64,000 bases of DNA from Streptomyces niger (GCF_000718305.1 NZ_JOFQ01000021.1:30458-94457); one strand, 5' to 3'; counted from the stretch's first letter, positions 17,684-26,484 are shown. A program made the numbers and translations. The notes: generated from the letters alone by a model not told the origin.

Positions 17684-18301
17684 GTGGCCAAGCAGGAACG
17701 GGCAGTGCGTACTCGACAGGCCGTCCTCGTGGCGGCGGCCGAGGTCATCGGCGAGCGCGGGTACGAAGCGGCCACCATCGCGGAGATCATCCAGCGGGCC
17801 CAGGTCACCAAGGGCGCGCTGTACTTCCACTTCCCGTCGAAGGACGCCCTGGCCCGCGCGGTGATCGCGGAACAGACGGAGCTGCTGGTGCCGCCGCCGA
17901 GCGAGTCGCGGATGCAGGATGCGATCGACTTCAGCCACCGGGTGGCGGAGGGGCTCCGCACGGATCCGGTCCTGCAGGCCGGCACCCGGATCGCCGTGGA
18001 GACCACTTTCGACGCCGAACCGCTGGTCCCGTACCAGGACTGGATCTCCATCGCGACCGGCATGTTCACCGAGGCCCGCGACCGAGGGGAGCTACTGCCC
18101 GCGGTGAACCCCGCGAAAGCCGCCGAGTTCTTCGTCGCCGCTTACATGGGCGTGCAGCTCTTCTCCCTGGCCGCCAGCAACCGCGACGACCTGCACGAGC
18201 GGATCGGTCAGCTGTGGCGGCACATCCTGCCCGGCCTCGCGTCGCCGGGCGCGATGAGCCACCTGGACCCCAACGGCCGCCGGGCCCGGCAAGCCGCCTG
18301 A
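17684..18301 (+). CDS. Gamma-butyrolactone receptor (ArpA/ScbR family)
   Basis: 205-aa TetR-type receptor. The DNA-binding domain (residues 8-58) includes VTKGALYFHFPSKDALARAV. The ligand domain contains LSHRVAEGLRTDPVLQAG-like sequence and VPYQDWIS, with Trp120 at the position of the ligand-stacking Trp of ArpA and CprB. These receptors repress through ARE boxes and are released by gamma-butyrolactones. The start is GTG at 17684 behind GGAGGA. It precedes the AfsA-like gene, the classic receptor/synthase pairing, and its own promoter overlaps an ARE-like box. Its low-molecular-weight ligand is presumably made by the neighbouring enzymes. Confidence 0.93.
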   Translation: MAKQERAVRTRQAVLVAAAEVIGERGYEAATIAEIIQRAQVTKGALYFHFPSKDALARAVIAEQTELLVPPPSESRMQDAIDFSHRVAEGLRTDPVLQAGTRIAVETTFDAEPLVPYQDWISIATGMFTEARDRGELLPAVNPAKAAEFFVAAYMGVQLFSLAASNRDDLHERIGQLWRHILPGLASPGAMSHLDPNGRRARQAA

Positions 18302-18437
18302 CGCACCGCCCGGCGCCCCGGAACACCTCCCCCGCTGCGCACCGGCCGGTTTCCGCCCGCCATGATCAAGCCGGCGAGCCGGATTCCTTCCGTCACACGT
18401 ATCACCTCTGCCCAAAGATTCACCCTGGAGCACTGGA

Positions 18438-18459
18438 AAACAAACCAGTCGGTTCGTAT
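18438..18459. promoter_or_regulatory. ARE box 3 upstream of the AfsA-like gene
   Basis: AAACAAACC (18438-18446), four bases, then GGTTCGTAT (18451-18459). It is a near-consensus autoregulatory element, the best of the three in this locus, 75-96 bp before the AfsA-like start. Confidence 0.75.
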
Positions 18460-18533
18460 CTTGGACGCGTCGACGCACGTCCACAGGCGCAGAGTTACGG
18501 GCGCGGCGAGCGCCCGTCAGGGAGGTAACCCGC

Positions 18534-19517
18534 ATGACCGTCGCTCTGACCGTGCCGCAACCGGTGTCCCGGTGGGAAACAGGACCGACCGCCCGCAATT
18601 CGGGCCTGCCACCGCTGCGGCGGCTGACCACCACGGTGCCTCGGGAGTACGTGCACCGCAGCGCCGTCACCGAGGTCTTCCTCACCGATTGGCACGGCAG
18701 CGGTCCGAACGCCTGGACCGTCACCGCCCAATGGCCCCGCGCGCACTCCTTCTACGGGCCGGCCCGCGGCATGCACGACCCGGTGATGCTCGCGGAGACC
18801 GCCCGCCAGGCCGCCATCCTGCTCAGTCACGTCGGACACGACGTACCGCTCGGCCATCCGGCGATCTGGGGCCGCCTGCGGTACTCCGTCACGCCTGCCG
18901 CGCTGGCCCTCCACAGCGCACCCGCCGACCTCGAACTGCACATCACCGACCACGACATCGTCCGAAGAGGCAGCCGGCTGGCCACCATGCGGCAGGTCTA
19001 CAGCGTCCTGCGGGACGGCCAGGAACTGGGCACGGTCGACGGTACCCTCAGCTGCCACACGCCCGCGGTCTACCGGCGGTTGCGCGGTGCGTACGCCGAC
19101 CTCGAACAGGCCCTCGCGCGCACGATTCCCCTGCCCGAGGCCATCGACCCGGCACTGGTCGGCCGGGATCGGACGGCGGACGTCGTGCTCTCCCCCGCGA
19201 CCGGCGAGAACCGCTGGCAGCTGCGGATCGACATCACCCACCCGGTGCTCTTCGACCACCCCGTCGATCACGCCCCGGGCATGCTGATGATCGAGGCCGC
19301 CCGGCAGGCCGCGTACGCCGCAGCGGGCGACACTCCGTCCCTCGCCGTCGCCATGGACTGCTCCTTCGTCCGCTACACCGAGCTGGACGCCCCTTGCTGG
19401 ATACGCGCCGAGGCCGCCGGGCGCGACGAGGCAGGCCTGCCGCGCATCGCGGTCACCGCGGAACAGCACGGCTGCGCGGTTTTCACCGCCACGGTCACCT
19501 GCGCCCCGGTCACCTGA
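18534..19517 (+). CDS. AfsA/ScbA family gamma-butyrolactone synthase
   Basis: 327-aa protein with the two AfsA repeats (hotdog-like). The N-terminal copy contains VPREYVHRSAVTEVFLTDW and HSFYGPARGMHDPVMLAET. The C-terminal copy contains HPVLFDHPVDHAPGMLMIEA and DCSFVRYTELDAP. AfsA enzymes condense a beta-ketoacyl-ACP with dihydroxyacetone phosphate, the committing step to gamma-butyrolactone or butenolide signals. The ATG at 18534 follows GGAGGTAA. An ARE box lies upstream and the receptor gene precedes it. The adjacent HAD phosphatase and enone reductase could complete the pathway. Confidence 0.95.
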   Translation: MTVALTVPQPVSRWETGPTARNSGLPPLRRLTTTVPREYVHRSAVTEVFLTDWHGSGPNAWTVTAQWPRAHSFYGPARGMHDPVMLAETARQAAILLSHVGHDVPLGHPAIWGRLRYSVTPAALALHSAPADLELHITDHDIVRRGSRLATMRQVYSVLRDGQELGTVDGTLSCHTPAVYRRLRGAYADLEQALARTIPLPEAIDPALVGRDRTADVVLSPATGENRWQLRIDITHPVLFDHPVDHAPGMLMIEAARQAAYAAAGDTPSLAVAMDCSFVRYTELDAPCWIRAEAAGRDEAGLPRIAVTAEQHGCAVFTATVTCAPVT

Positions 19518-19554
19518 AGCACCGCTCCGCCCGGCCCGTCCGCCGGGTGCTTCA
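19515..19554. terminator. Bidirectional terminator overlapping two stop codons
   Basis: TGAAGCACC (19515-19523) and GGTGCTTCA (19546-19554) pair across a partly self-complementary GC-rich loop, between the convergent AfsA-like and monooxygenase/reductase genes. Each arm contains one of the two stop codons. Confidence 0.65.
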
Positions 19555-21981
19555 CCTCTCCAGCGACAGCCGCTGCTTGGGGCCGTCGGTGCGGCCTGTG
19601 GGCGGGGTACGGCTGCCCGCGCGGTACGGCGCGGGCCACGGGGCGCCGGGACCGGAATACCCCTGTTCCGCGGCGGCGTGCAGCGTCCAGTGCGGGTCGT
19701 ACAGGTGCGGCCGGGCCAGCGCGCACAGGTCGGCGCGCCCGGCGAGGACGAGCGAATTGACGTCGTCCCACGACGAGATCGCCCCTACGGCGATCACCGG
19801 AATGGACACTACGTTGCGGATGCGATCAGCGAACGGCGTCTGGTACGAGCGCCCGAACGCGGGCTGCTCCTCGGCCACGACCTGCCCCGTGGAGACGTCG
19901 ACGGCATCGACCCCGTGCGCGGCGAAGGCCCGCGCGATCTCCACCGCGTCCTCGGCCGACGTGCCGCCGGCAGCCCAGTCGGTGGCGGAGATCCGTACGG
20001 TCATCGGCCGCCCCGCCGGCCAGACGGCGCGTACCGCGTCGAAGACCTCCAGGGGGAACCGCAGCCGCCCCTCCAGGTCGCCACCGTAGGCGTCCGTACG
20101 GTGGTTGGTGAGCGGCGAAAGAAAGCCGGAGAGCAGATAGCCGTGCGCACAGTGCAGTTCCAGCAGGTCGAAGCCGGCGCGCGCGGCCCGCTCGGCGGCG
20201 CGGACGAAATCCTCGCGCACGCCCGCCAGTTCCTCGGGTGTGAGCGCGTGCGGTATCTGGTTGACGCCCGCGCGGTACGGGAGCGCGGACGCCGCCACCA
20301 CCGGCCAGTTGCCCTCCGGGAGCGGCCGGTCGATGCCCTCCCACATCAACCGGGTGGAGCCCTTGCGGCCCGAGTGGCCGAGCTGCACGCCGATCGCGGT
20401 GCCGGGCGCGCCGGTGTGCACGAAGTCGGTGACCCGGCGCCAGGCGGCCTCGTGCTCCGGCGCGTACAACCCCGTACACCCGGGCGTGATCCGCCCCTGA
20501 CGGCTGACACAGACCATCTCCGTCATCACCAGGCCCGCGCCGCCGAGCGCCCGCGCACCGAGGTGGACGAGGTGGAAGTCGCCCGGCGTACCGTCGCCGT
20601 CCGCGCTGTACATGTCCATCGGGGAGACGACGACACGGTTCCGCAGGGTGAGTCCGCCGAGCCGGAACGGCGTGAACATCGGCGGCGTACCGGGCGCCAC
20701 CCCGGCCTCCGCCTCGACGGACGCGACGAACGCGGGGTCGCGCAGCCGGAGGTTGTCGTGCGTGACCCGGCGGCTGCGGGTGAGCAGGTTGAAGGCGAAG
20801 CGGCGGGGCGGCTGGTCGACGTACTGCGCGAGGTTCTCGAACCACTCCAGACTGGCGCGCGCCGCACGCTGGGTGGACTGGACGACGGGCCGGCGCTCGG
20901 CCTCGTACGCGGCCAGCGCGTCGGGCAGCGCGGCGTGCTCCTGGAGACAGGCGGCGAGCGCGAGGGCGTCCTCGACGGCGAGCTTGGTGCCGGAGCCGAT
21001 GGAGAAGTGGGCGGTGTGCGCGGCGTCGCCGAGCAGCACGACGTTGCCGTGCGACCAGCGGGCGTTGGTGACCGTACGGAAGGCCGTCCAGGCGGAGTTG
21101 TTCGACAGCAGCGGGCGGCCGCCCAGCGCGGCCGCGAAGATCTTGCCGCACTGCTCGACGGACTCCTCGACGGGACAGGCGTCCCAGCCGGCCCGCCGCC
21201 AGACGTCCTCATGCGCCTCGACGATGACGGTGCTGGCCCCGTCGCCGGGAGAGGCCGAACGGGAACCCGACGCCGCGACGGAGCGTTGGTCGAGTGCGGG
21301 TTGGGAGCCGGGCGAGGAGCGGGGGCCGAGTGATGAGTGGGGGCCGGACGAGGAGCGGGAGTACGGATAGCCGTGCAGCTGCACGACTCCGTGCTCGGTC
21401 TCCGCGATGTCGAAACGGAAGGCGTCGAAGGCGAGGTCGGTGGAGAGCCAGATGTAGCGGCAACGGTGGGTGGTGAGCTGCGGACGGAAGACATCGGCAT
21501 GCGCGCCGCGAGTGGCGCTGTGCACACCGTCAGCCGCGATCACCAGGTCGTGGTCGCGGGCGAGATCGGCCGCGGGCGGCGCCTCGGTACGGAAGCGCAG
21601 CCGCACACCGAGCTCGCGGCACCGGTCGTGCAGCAGCTGGAGGAGGCGCCGGCGCCCGATGGCGGCGAAACCGTGGCCGCCGGAGGTCAACGTGCGACCC
21701 CGGTGCACGATGTCGATGTCGTCCCACCGCACGTACTCGCGGCGCAGCGCATCGTGGACGACCGGGTCGGCCTGCTCGATGCCGCCCAGGGTCTCGTCGG
21801 AGAGGACCACGCCGAATCCGAACGTGTCGTCGGGCGCGTTGCGCTCCCAGACGGTGACCTCACGGGCCGGGTCCAGCCGCTTGAGCAGCACCGCCGCGTA
21901 CAGCCCGCCGGGGCCGCCCCCGACGACCGCGATCCGGCCGCCGGGCAGCGCCCCCCGCTCCGGGCTCACTTCCCCTGCCAC
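19552..21981 (-). CDS. Aryl-CoA flavin monooxygenase / Old Yellow Enzyme-type reductase fusion
   Basis: 809-aa two-domain enzyme. Residues 15-420 form an FAD monooxygenase (GGGPGG dinucleotide motif at 22-27; GDAAHTAHFSIGSGTKLAVE). Residues 435-800 form an OYE-like FMN reductase (FTPFRLGGLTLRNRVVVSPM, HCAHGYLLSGFLSPLTNHRT). This architecture is that of 2-aminobenzoyl-CoA monooxygenase/reductase and the salicylyl-CoA 5-hydroxylase family: it hydroxylates, and may also reduce, an aryl-CoA ring. An unusual 38-residue Ser/Pro/Gly insertion (about residues 210-247) with an 18-bp DNA period interrupts the FAD domain. The ATG at 21981 lies 16 bp inside the upstream enoyl-CoA hydratase gene, so the two are coupled. 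Confidence 0.93.
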   Translation of the reverse strand: MAGEVSPERGALPGGRIAVVGGGPGGLYAAVLLKRLDPAREVTVWERNAPDDTFGFGVVLSDETLGGIEQADPVVHDALRREYVRWDDIDIVHRGRTLTSGGHGFAAIGRRRLLQLLHDRCRELGVRLRFRTEAPPAADLARDHDLVIAADGVHSATRGAHADVFRPQLTTHRCRYIWLSTDLAFDAFRFDIAETEHGVVQLHGYPYSRSSSGPHSSLGPRSSPGSQPALDQRSVAASGSRSASPGDGASTVIVEAHEDVWRRAGWDACPVEESVEQCGKIFAAALGGRPLLSNNSAWTAFRTVTNARWSHGNVVLLGDAAHTAHFSIGSGTKLAVEDALALAACLQEHAALPDALAAYEAERRPVVQSTQRAARASLEWFENLAQYVDQPPRRFAFNLLTRSRRVTHDNLRLRDPAFVASVEAEAGVAPGTPPMFTPFRLGGLTLRNRVVVSPMDMYSADGDGTPGDFHLVHLGARALGGAGLVMTEMVCVSRQGRITPGCTGLYAPEHEAAWRRVTDFVHTGAPGTAIGVQLGHSGRKGSTRLMWEGIDRPLPEGNWPVVAASALPYRAGVNQIPHALTPEELAGVREDFVRAAERAARAGFDLLELHCAHGYLLSGFLSPLTNHRTDAYGGDLEGRLRFPLEVFDAVRAVWPAGRPMTVRISATDWAAGGTSAEDAVEIARAFAAHGVDAVDVSTGQVVAEEQPAFGRSYQTPFADRIRNVVSIPVIAVGAISSWDDVNSLVLAGRADLCALARPHLYDPHWTLHAAAEQGYSGPGAPWPAPYRAGSRTPPTGRTDGPKQRLSLER
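21292..21360. repeat. 18-bp in-frame repeat inside the monooxygenase domain
   Basis: About four 18-bp units on the minus strand start GGCyCCC or TCCCGC and encode six-residue units such as GPHSSL, GPRSSP and GSQPAL. This looks like a slippage-born expansion of a surface loop. Confidence 0.65.
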
Positions 21982-22793
21982 TTCGGGCTGCGCTTGGTGG
22001 TGAACGCGGCGTGGAACTCCGCGTAGTCCGCACTGTTCATCAGCAGCGCCTGGGTCGCCGCGTCCATCTCGACGGCCGCCGCGAGCGGCATGTCCAGCTC
22101 GGCGGTGAGCAGCGCCTTCGTCTGCGCGTACGCGAGTGCGGGCCCGGCCGCGAGCCGGCGGGCGAGCGCGGCGGCGGCCTCATGGGCCTTGCCCTCCTCG
22201 GTCACCTCACTGAGCAGCCCGATCCGCTCGGCTTCGGGGGCGCGTACGGTCTCGCCCAGCATCAGCAGCCGGGTGGCGTGCCCGAGGCCGACGACGCGGG
22301 GCAGCAGATACGCCGCGCCCATGTCACCGCCGGACAGGCCGACCCTGGTGAAGAGGAAGGCGAAGCGGGCTGAGGGATCGGCGACGCGGAAGTCGGCGGC
22401 GAGCGCGAGGACGGCCCCGGCGCCGGCGGCCACGCCGTGCACGGCCGCGATCACCGGGAACGGGCACTCCCGCAGCGCCCGTACGACCTGCCCGGTCATG
22501 CGGTTGAAGTCGAGCAGCTGTCCGGTGTCCATCTCCAGGGTGGCGCCAATGATCTCCTCGACGTCGCCGCCGGAGCAGAAGCCGCGGCCCTCGCCGCCGA
22601 GGACCAGGGCTCGTACGGCGCGTTCGCGGGAGAGCTCGGCGAGCAGGTCGCGGAGGTCGGCGTAGGCGCCGAAGGTGAGGGAGTTCAGGGTGTCGGGACG
22701 CGCGAGGGTGACGGTGACGACACCGTCCTCCCTGGTCACGCGGAGGTGTTCCCATGCGTCGGTGGGGTGCGCGGAACCGGTGAACGGGCTCAT
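21966..22793 (-). CDS. Enoyl-CoA hydratase/isomerase family protein
   Basis: 275-aa crotonase-fold enzyme. The oxyanion-hole strands are visible in EGRGFCSGGD (about residues 68-77) and VHGVAAGAGAVLALAADFRVA (about 118-138). The C-terminus is MNSADYAEFHAAFTTKRSPKWQGK. It would hydrate or cleave a ring-derived enoyl-CoA. It is first in an operon with the aryl-CoA monooxygenase/reductase, and its promoter block is the same as that of the acyl-CoA dehydrogenase 11.6 kb away. The pair likely belongs to anthranilate or salicylate degradation by CoA-thioester chemistry; the precise substrate is inferred. Confidence 0.93.
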   Translation of the reverse strand: MSPFTGSAHPTDAWEHLRVTREDGVVTVTLARPDTLNSLTFGAYADLRDLLAELSRERAVRALVLGGEGRGFCSGGDVEEIIGATLEMDTGQLLDFNRMTGQVVRALRECPFPVIAAVHGVAAGAGAVLALAADFRVADPSARFAFLFTRVGLSGGDMGAAYLLPRVVGLGHATRLLMLGETVRAPEAERIGLLSEVTEEGKAHEAAAALARRLAAGPALAYAQTKALLTAELDMPLAAAVEMDAATQALLMNSADYAEFHAAFTTKRSPKWQGK

Positions 22794-22841
22794 GGGCGTC
22801 GGGCCCCCTTCTGTCGGAGGGCTGGTGCCTGCCTCGCGAAG

Positions 22842-22870
22842 TTATCACGCGACTGTGACTGCCGTCACGA
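22842..22870. promoter_or_regulatory. 29-bp promoter block (copy 2) upstream of the enoyl-CoA hydratase operon
   Basis: TTATCnCG, 6 variable bases, then TGACTGCCGTCACGA, with the same spacing and orientation relative to the minus-strand genes as at 11205-11233. It lies 49-77 bp before the ATG at 22793. Confidence 0.6.
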
Positions 22871-22990
22871 GTGCGCGATAAAGCGACGACGGCGGGAGCC
22901 CGGCCTCGCCCTGCTCCGCAACAGGCCGGTCATGCCGGAGATTCGTACCGTTATAGGAGGACATCACGCCCAGGTGAACGGACCACGACC

Positions 22991-23407
22991 TTGTCGGAGC
23001 CACCCGCCCCGTCGTCCTGGCGGATCACGCTGCCGCACACGACAGCCGCGGTGCCGATCGCGCGTGCCCTGATCCGGAAGGCCTTCGCCGACATGCACGT
23101 ACCGGCGGACAGTGACACGGCGGAGCTGCTCACGGCCGAGCTGGTGGCCAACGCGGTCGAGCACACGGCGGGTGACCGGCCGATCGAGCTGGTCGTCGAG
23201 GTGCTGCCGAGCGGCCACCAGCACGTGGAGGTGCACGACAACGATCCCGCGCCGGTGGAAGGGCTGGGCGACGACGCGTTCCCGGAGGTGGATCCGCTGG
23301 ACGAGGGCGGCCGGGGCCTCCTGCTGATCCGCACCCTCAGCTTGGACTCCGGCTACCGCCCGACCGAACAGGGCAAGGTCGTATGGTTCCGGCTGCCTGC
23401 GGGGTGA
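22991..23407 (+). CDS. ATP-binding protein, RsbW/SpoIIAB-like anti-sigma kinase family
   Basis: 138-aa GHKL ATPase domain. The N-box is ELLTAELVANAVEHT (about residues 44-58), and the G1/G2 boxes are DNDP and EGGRGLLLIRTLS. Such stand-alone proteins are abundant in Streptomyces and regulate sigma factors or anti-anti-sigma factors; the target here is unknown. The start is uncertain. TTG at 22991 gives a typical family length, while GTG at 22871 would add 40 unconserved residues overlapping the neighbouring promoter block. GGAGG at 22956-22960 is not well placed for either. Confidence 0.85.
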   Translation: MSEPPAPSSWRITLPHTTAAVPIARALIRKAFADMHVPADSDTAELLTAELVANAVEHTAGDRPIELVVEVLPSGHQHVEVHDNDPAPVEGLGDDAFPEVDPLDEGGRGLLLIRTLSLDSGYRPTEQGKVVWFRLPAG

Positions 23408-23412
23408 CGGGG

Positions 23413-23471
23413 TTGTCCACAGGGGGGCGGTGGGGGGCGAGGCGGGCGGGATGCGGGGAAGGTTGTCCACA
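23413..23471 (+). other. Pair of DnaA boxes
   Basis: TTGTCCACA occurs at 23413-23421 and again at 23463-23471, exactly 50 bp apart, both within GGTTGTCCACAGGGG. This is the Streptomyces DnaA-box consensus. They lie between convergent genes, not at an origin (no AT-rich unwinding region or dnaA/dnaN nearby). Confidence 0.65.
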
Positions 23472-23611
23472 GGGGCCTGAGGCGTGCGGGCGGGGGCGGT
23501 ACGGTCGGGGGAGTGCGGTGGAGGTGGGGGAGGGGCCTTACCGCTGGTGGCTGGAAGGAGGGAGGGCCCTCGCCTGGGCAGAGCGGAGCCCCCCGCCGAA
23601 CCATCACCCCT

Positions 23612-25066
23612 TCAGCCCCTCTCCCCCACAAATTCCGGCGCGACGTCCGCCACGGCCTCCGGCGCGACGTCGCCCAGTCGCGAGTGCCGGCGCCCGTACA
23701 GCGCGTACACCACCGCGCCGACGGCCAGGAACACGGCGAACTGCAGCCACGTCGCCGGGCCCGTGCCGTAGATCAGGTACAGGCAGAACGCGATACCGAG
23801 CAGCGGGCTGACCGGGAAGATCGGCACCCGGAAGCGGCGCGGCAGCGCGGGCCGGGTGCGGCGCAGCACCAGTACGCAGACGTTGACCACGGCCATGACC
23901 GCGAGCGTTCCGATGGTGGTCAGATTCATGACCACGTCCAGCGGCACCACCGCGGCCGGGACGGCGAAGACGACGGCGACGATCCAGGTGCCCCGGACCG
24001 GCGTGGACGTCTTCGGCGAGATCCGCTCGAAGACCCGCGGGATCAGCCCGTCCCGGGACATCGACATCAGGATGCGGGTCTGGCCGTACATCACCGCGAG
24101 GACGACGGAGGCGATGGCCACGACCGCGCCGAAGGCGATGATTCCGCCGCCCAGCGCGGATCCGGTGACCCGGTCGACGATCAGGGAGAGCGCGGCGGGC
24201 TGGTCGGCGACGTCGTCGGCGGAGAGCGCGCCGACCGCGGCGAGAGCGACCAGGCAGTACAGCACGGTGACCACGCCGATGCAGATCAGGATGGCCGCGG
24301 GGACGTTCCGCCGCGGATTCTTGACCTCCTCGCCCGCCGTGGTGACCGCGTCGAAGCCGATGTACGAGAAGAAGGCGACCGAGGCGCCGGAGGTGACGCC
24401 GGCGACGCCCTGCGCGGCGAACGGCGACAGGTTGCCGTTCTTGAAGGCGGTGAACGCGATCGCGCAGAACAGGATCAGCACGCCGATCTTCAGGACGGCC
24501 ATCGCGGCGGTGGCCCGGGCGCTCTCCCGGATGCCGCGCACCAGCAGCGTGGCGGCCAGCAGCATGACGACGACGGCCGGGACGTTGACGATGCCGCCGT
24601 CGCCGGGCGGCGCGGACAGCGCGGTGGGCAGCTGCCAGCCGACCAGACTGTCCAGCAGTTCGTTCAGGTACTGGCCCCAGCCCACCGAGACCGCCGAGAC
24701 CGAGACGCCGTACTCCAGCAGCAGGCACCAGCCCACGAGGAAGGCGGTGCGCTCGCCGAGCGTGGCGTACGCGTAGGAGTACGAGCTGCCGGACACCGGA
24801 ATCGCGCCGCCCAGCTCGGCGAACGAGAACGCCGTGAGGACGCAGGTGACCGCGGCGAGCACGAAGGAGACGACGACGGCGGGCCCGGCCTCGGCGACGG
24901 TGTCGGACAGGCCGACGAAGATGCCCGTGCCGACGATCGCGCCGACGCCGAAGCACACCAGCTGGAAGAGGCCCATCGTGCGCTTGAGGCCATGGCCTTC
25001 GAGGTCCGTGCCGGCTTCGGCGACGAGCAGGTCGGGGGACTTGATACGCAGTCCGGACGCGGACAT
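23612..25066 (-). CDS. APC family cationic amino acid permease, probably arginine/ornithine
   Basis: 484-aa membrane transporter with about 12-13 helices. The APC helix 1 motif GVGAIVGTGIFVGL (about residues 40-53) and FSYIGFDAVTTAGEEVKNPRRNVP (helix 6 and loop) mark the cationic amino acid transporter branch. The C-terminal tail carries a short repeat (DVAPEAVADVAPEFV). It lies downstream of catabolic ornithine carbamoyltransferase and arginine deiminase genes on the same strand. Arginine uptake or arginine/ornithine exchange is therefore the likely role, inferred from context. Confidence 0.9.
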   Translation of the reverse strand: MSASGLRIKSPDLLVAEAGTDLEGHGLKRTMGLFQLVCFGVGAIVGTGIFVGLSDTVAEAGPAVVVSFVLAAVTCVLTAFSFAELGGAIPVSGSSYSYAYATLGERTAFLVGWCLLLEYGVSVSAVSVGWGQYLNELLDSLVGWQLPTALSAPPGDGGIVNVPAVVVMLLAATLLVRGIRESARATAAMAVLKIGVLILFCAIAFTAFKNGNLSPFAAQGVAGVTSGASVAFFSYIGFDAVTTAGEEVKNPRRNVPAAILICIGVVTVLYCLVALAAVGALSADDVADQPAALSLIVDRVTGSALGGGIIAFGAVVAIASVVLAVMYGQTRILMSMSRDGLIPRVFERISPKTSTPVRGTWIVAVVFAVPAAVVPLDVVMNLTTIGTLAVMAVVNVCVLVLRRTRPALPRRFRVPIFPVSPLLGIAFCLYLIYGTGPATWLQFAVFLAVGAVVYALYGRRHSRLGDVAPEAVADVAPEFVGERG

Positions 25067-25281
25067 GGCGGTGCTTCTTCCTGGTGGTGCGAGGGCCCGG
25101 CGGGGTGTGCGGGCACGGAAAACACGGAAAAGGGGACGGACCGGTGGGTCCGTCCCCCGAGGATCGGCTCGATGGTAACCGAAAACGGTGCATGATCGCC
25201 CATTACGGCGTATTTATATGCGGTACGGACTCGCACCGACCGGGGCCGCGCGTCCGTGCGGCCCCGGTCGGCCGGGCCGGT

Positions 25282-26286
25282 TCACCGCCCCAGCGTGGCC
25301 ACCATGACTGCCTTGATCGTGTGCATGCGGTTCTCCGCCTCGTCGAAGACCACGGAGTGCTCCGACTCGAACACCTCGTCCGTGACCTCCAGCGACTCCA
25401 GGCCGTGCCGGGCGTAGATCTCCCGCCCCACCGCCGTCCCCAGGTCATGGAAGGCGGGCAGGCAGTGCAGGAACTTCACGTCGTCCTTGCCCGTGGCCCG
25501 CAGCACATCCATCGTCACCGCGTACGGGCTGAGCAGCGCGATCCGCTCGTCCCAGACCTCCTTCGGCTCGCCCATCGACACCCAGATGTCGGTGGCGACG
25601 AAGTCCGCGCCACGCACGCCTTCGGCGACGTCCTCGGTCAGGGTCACCCGCGCGCCGCTCCGCTCCGCCAGCTTCCGGGCGCTCGCGATCACCGAGTCCT
25701 CGGGCCACAGCTTCTTCGGCGCGACGATGCGTACGTCCATGCCGAGGAGGGCGCCGGTGACGAGGTAGGAGTTGCCCATGTTGTACCGGGCGTCGCCCAG
25801 GTAGGCGAAGGTCAGCTCGCCGAGCTGCCGGCCGGGGCTGTGCTCGACCATGGTGAGCACGTCGGCGAGCATCTGGGTGGGGTGCCACTCGTCGGTGAGG
25901 CCGTTGTAGACGGGTACGCCGGCGTGGGCCGCCAGCTCCTCGACGTTGGTCTGCGCGCTGCCCCGGTACTCGATCGCGTCGAACATCCGGCCGAGCACGC
26001 GGGCGGTGTCCTTCACCGACTCCTTGTGCCCGATCTGCGAGCCCGAGGGGTCCAGGTACGTGGTGTGGGCACCCTGGTCGGCGGCCGCGACCTCGAAGGA
26101 GCAGCGGGTGCGGGTGGAGGTCTTCTCGAAGATCAGGGCGATGTTGCGCCCCTTGAGGTGCTGCTCCTCAGTACCCGCGCGCTTGGCGGCCTTCAGCTCC
26201 GCGGCAAGGTCGATCAGGTGGCGGAACTCCTCGGCGCTGAAGTCCAGCTCCTTGAGGAAGTGGCGGCCCGTGAGGTCAATCGCCAT
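25282..26286 (-). CDS. arcB: Ornithine carbamoyltransferase, catabolic type
   Basis: 334-aa cytosolic enzyme that converts citrulline plus phosphate to ornithine plus carbamoyl phosphate in the arginine deiminase route. The carbamoyl-phosphate motif STRTRC is at residues 57-62, HPTQMLAD is present, and the ornithine site is HCLPAFHD near residue 270. HCLPAFHD and the length are typical of catabolic ArcB; anabolic ArgF has HCLPAHRG. It is downstream of arcA and upstream of a cationic amino acid permease. No carbamate kinase gene follows in the window. Confidence 0.93.
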   Translation of the reverse strand: MAIDLTGRHFLKELDFSAEEFRHLIDLAAELKAAKRAGTEEQHLKGRNIALIFEKTSTRTRCSFEVAAADQGAHTTYLDPSGSQIGHKESVKDTARVLGRMFDAIEYRGSAQTNVEELAAHAGVPVYNGLTDEWHPTQMLADVLTMVEHSPGRQLGELTFAYLGDARYNMGNSYLVTGALLGMDVRIVAPKKLWPEDSVIASARKLAERSGARVTLTEDVAEGVRGADFVATDIWVSMGEPKEVWDERIALLSPYAVTMDVLRATGKDDVKFLHCLPAFHDLGTAVGREIYARHGLESLEVTDEVFESEHSVVFDEAENRMHTIKAVMVATLGR

Positions 26287-26484
26287 GGCAGGCTCCTAGG
26301 TCGCGGGGTACGGGGACGGTCGAATCGAATATTGGAAGTGTATACGACTATCCGCATTCCTATACGAAGGGTGCCTCCGGGGCAGGCGCGGCGTGGACCG
26401 GCCGCCCTCTCCTCCCCTCCGTCGCGCCCTCCGGCGCCGCGTCCCCCTCCCCCGCTGTGCGAGACCGTCGCGCCCCTCCCTTCG

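Noticed and set aside
15438..19517. Transposase, integrase or attachment site for the inserted signalling locus
   Set aside because: No recombinase gene, terminal repeat or tRNA gene was found at either border; the insertion is inferred only from the split of the aryl-CoA genes.
22871..22990. GTG start at 22871 for the ATP-binding protein
   Set aside because: It would add about 40 residues with no conservation and cover the promoter block shared with the acyl-CoA dehydrogenase gene.
23413..23471. Replication origin
   Set aside because: Only two DnaA boxes, no AT-rich segment and no dnaA, dnaN or rpmH genes; origins in Streptomyces have many more boxes.
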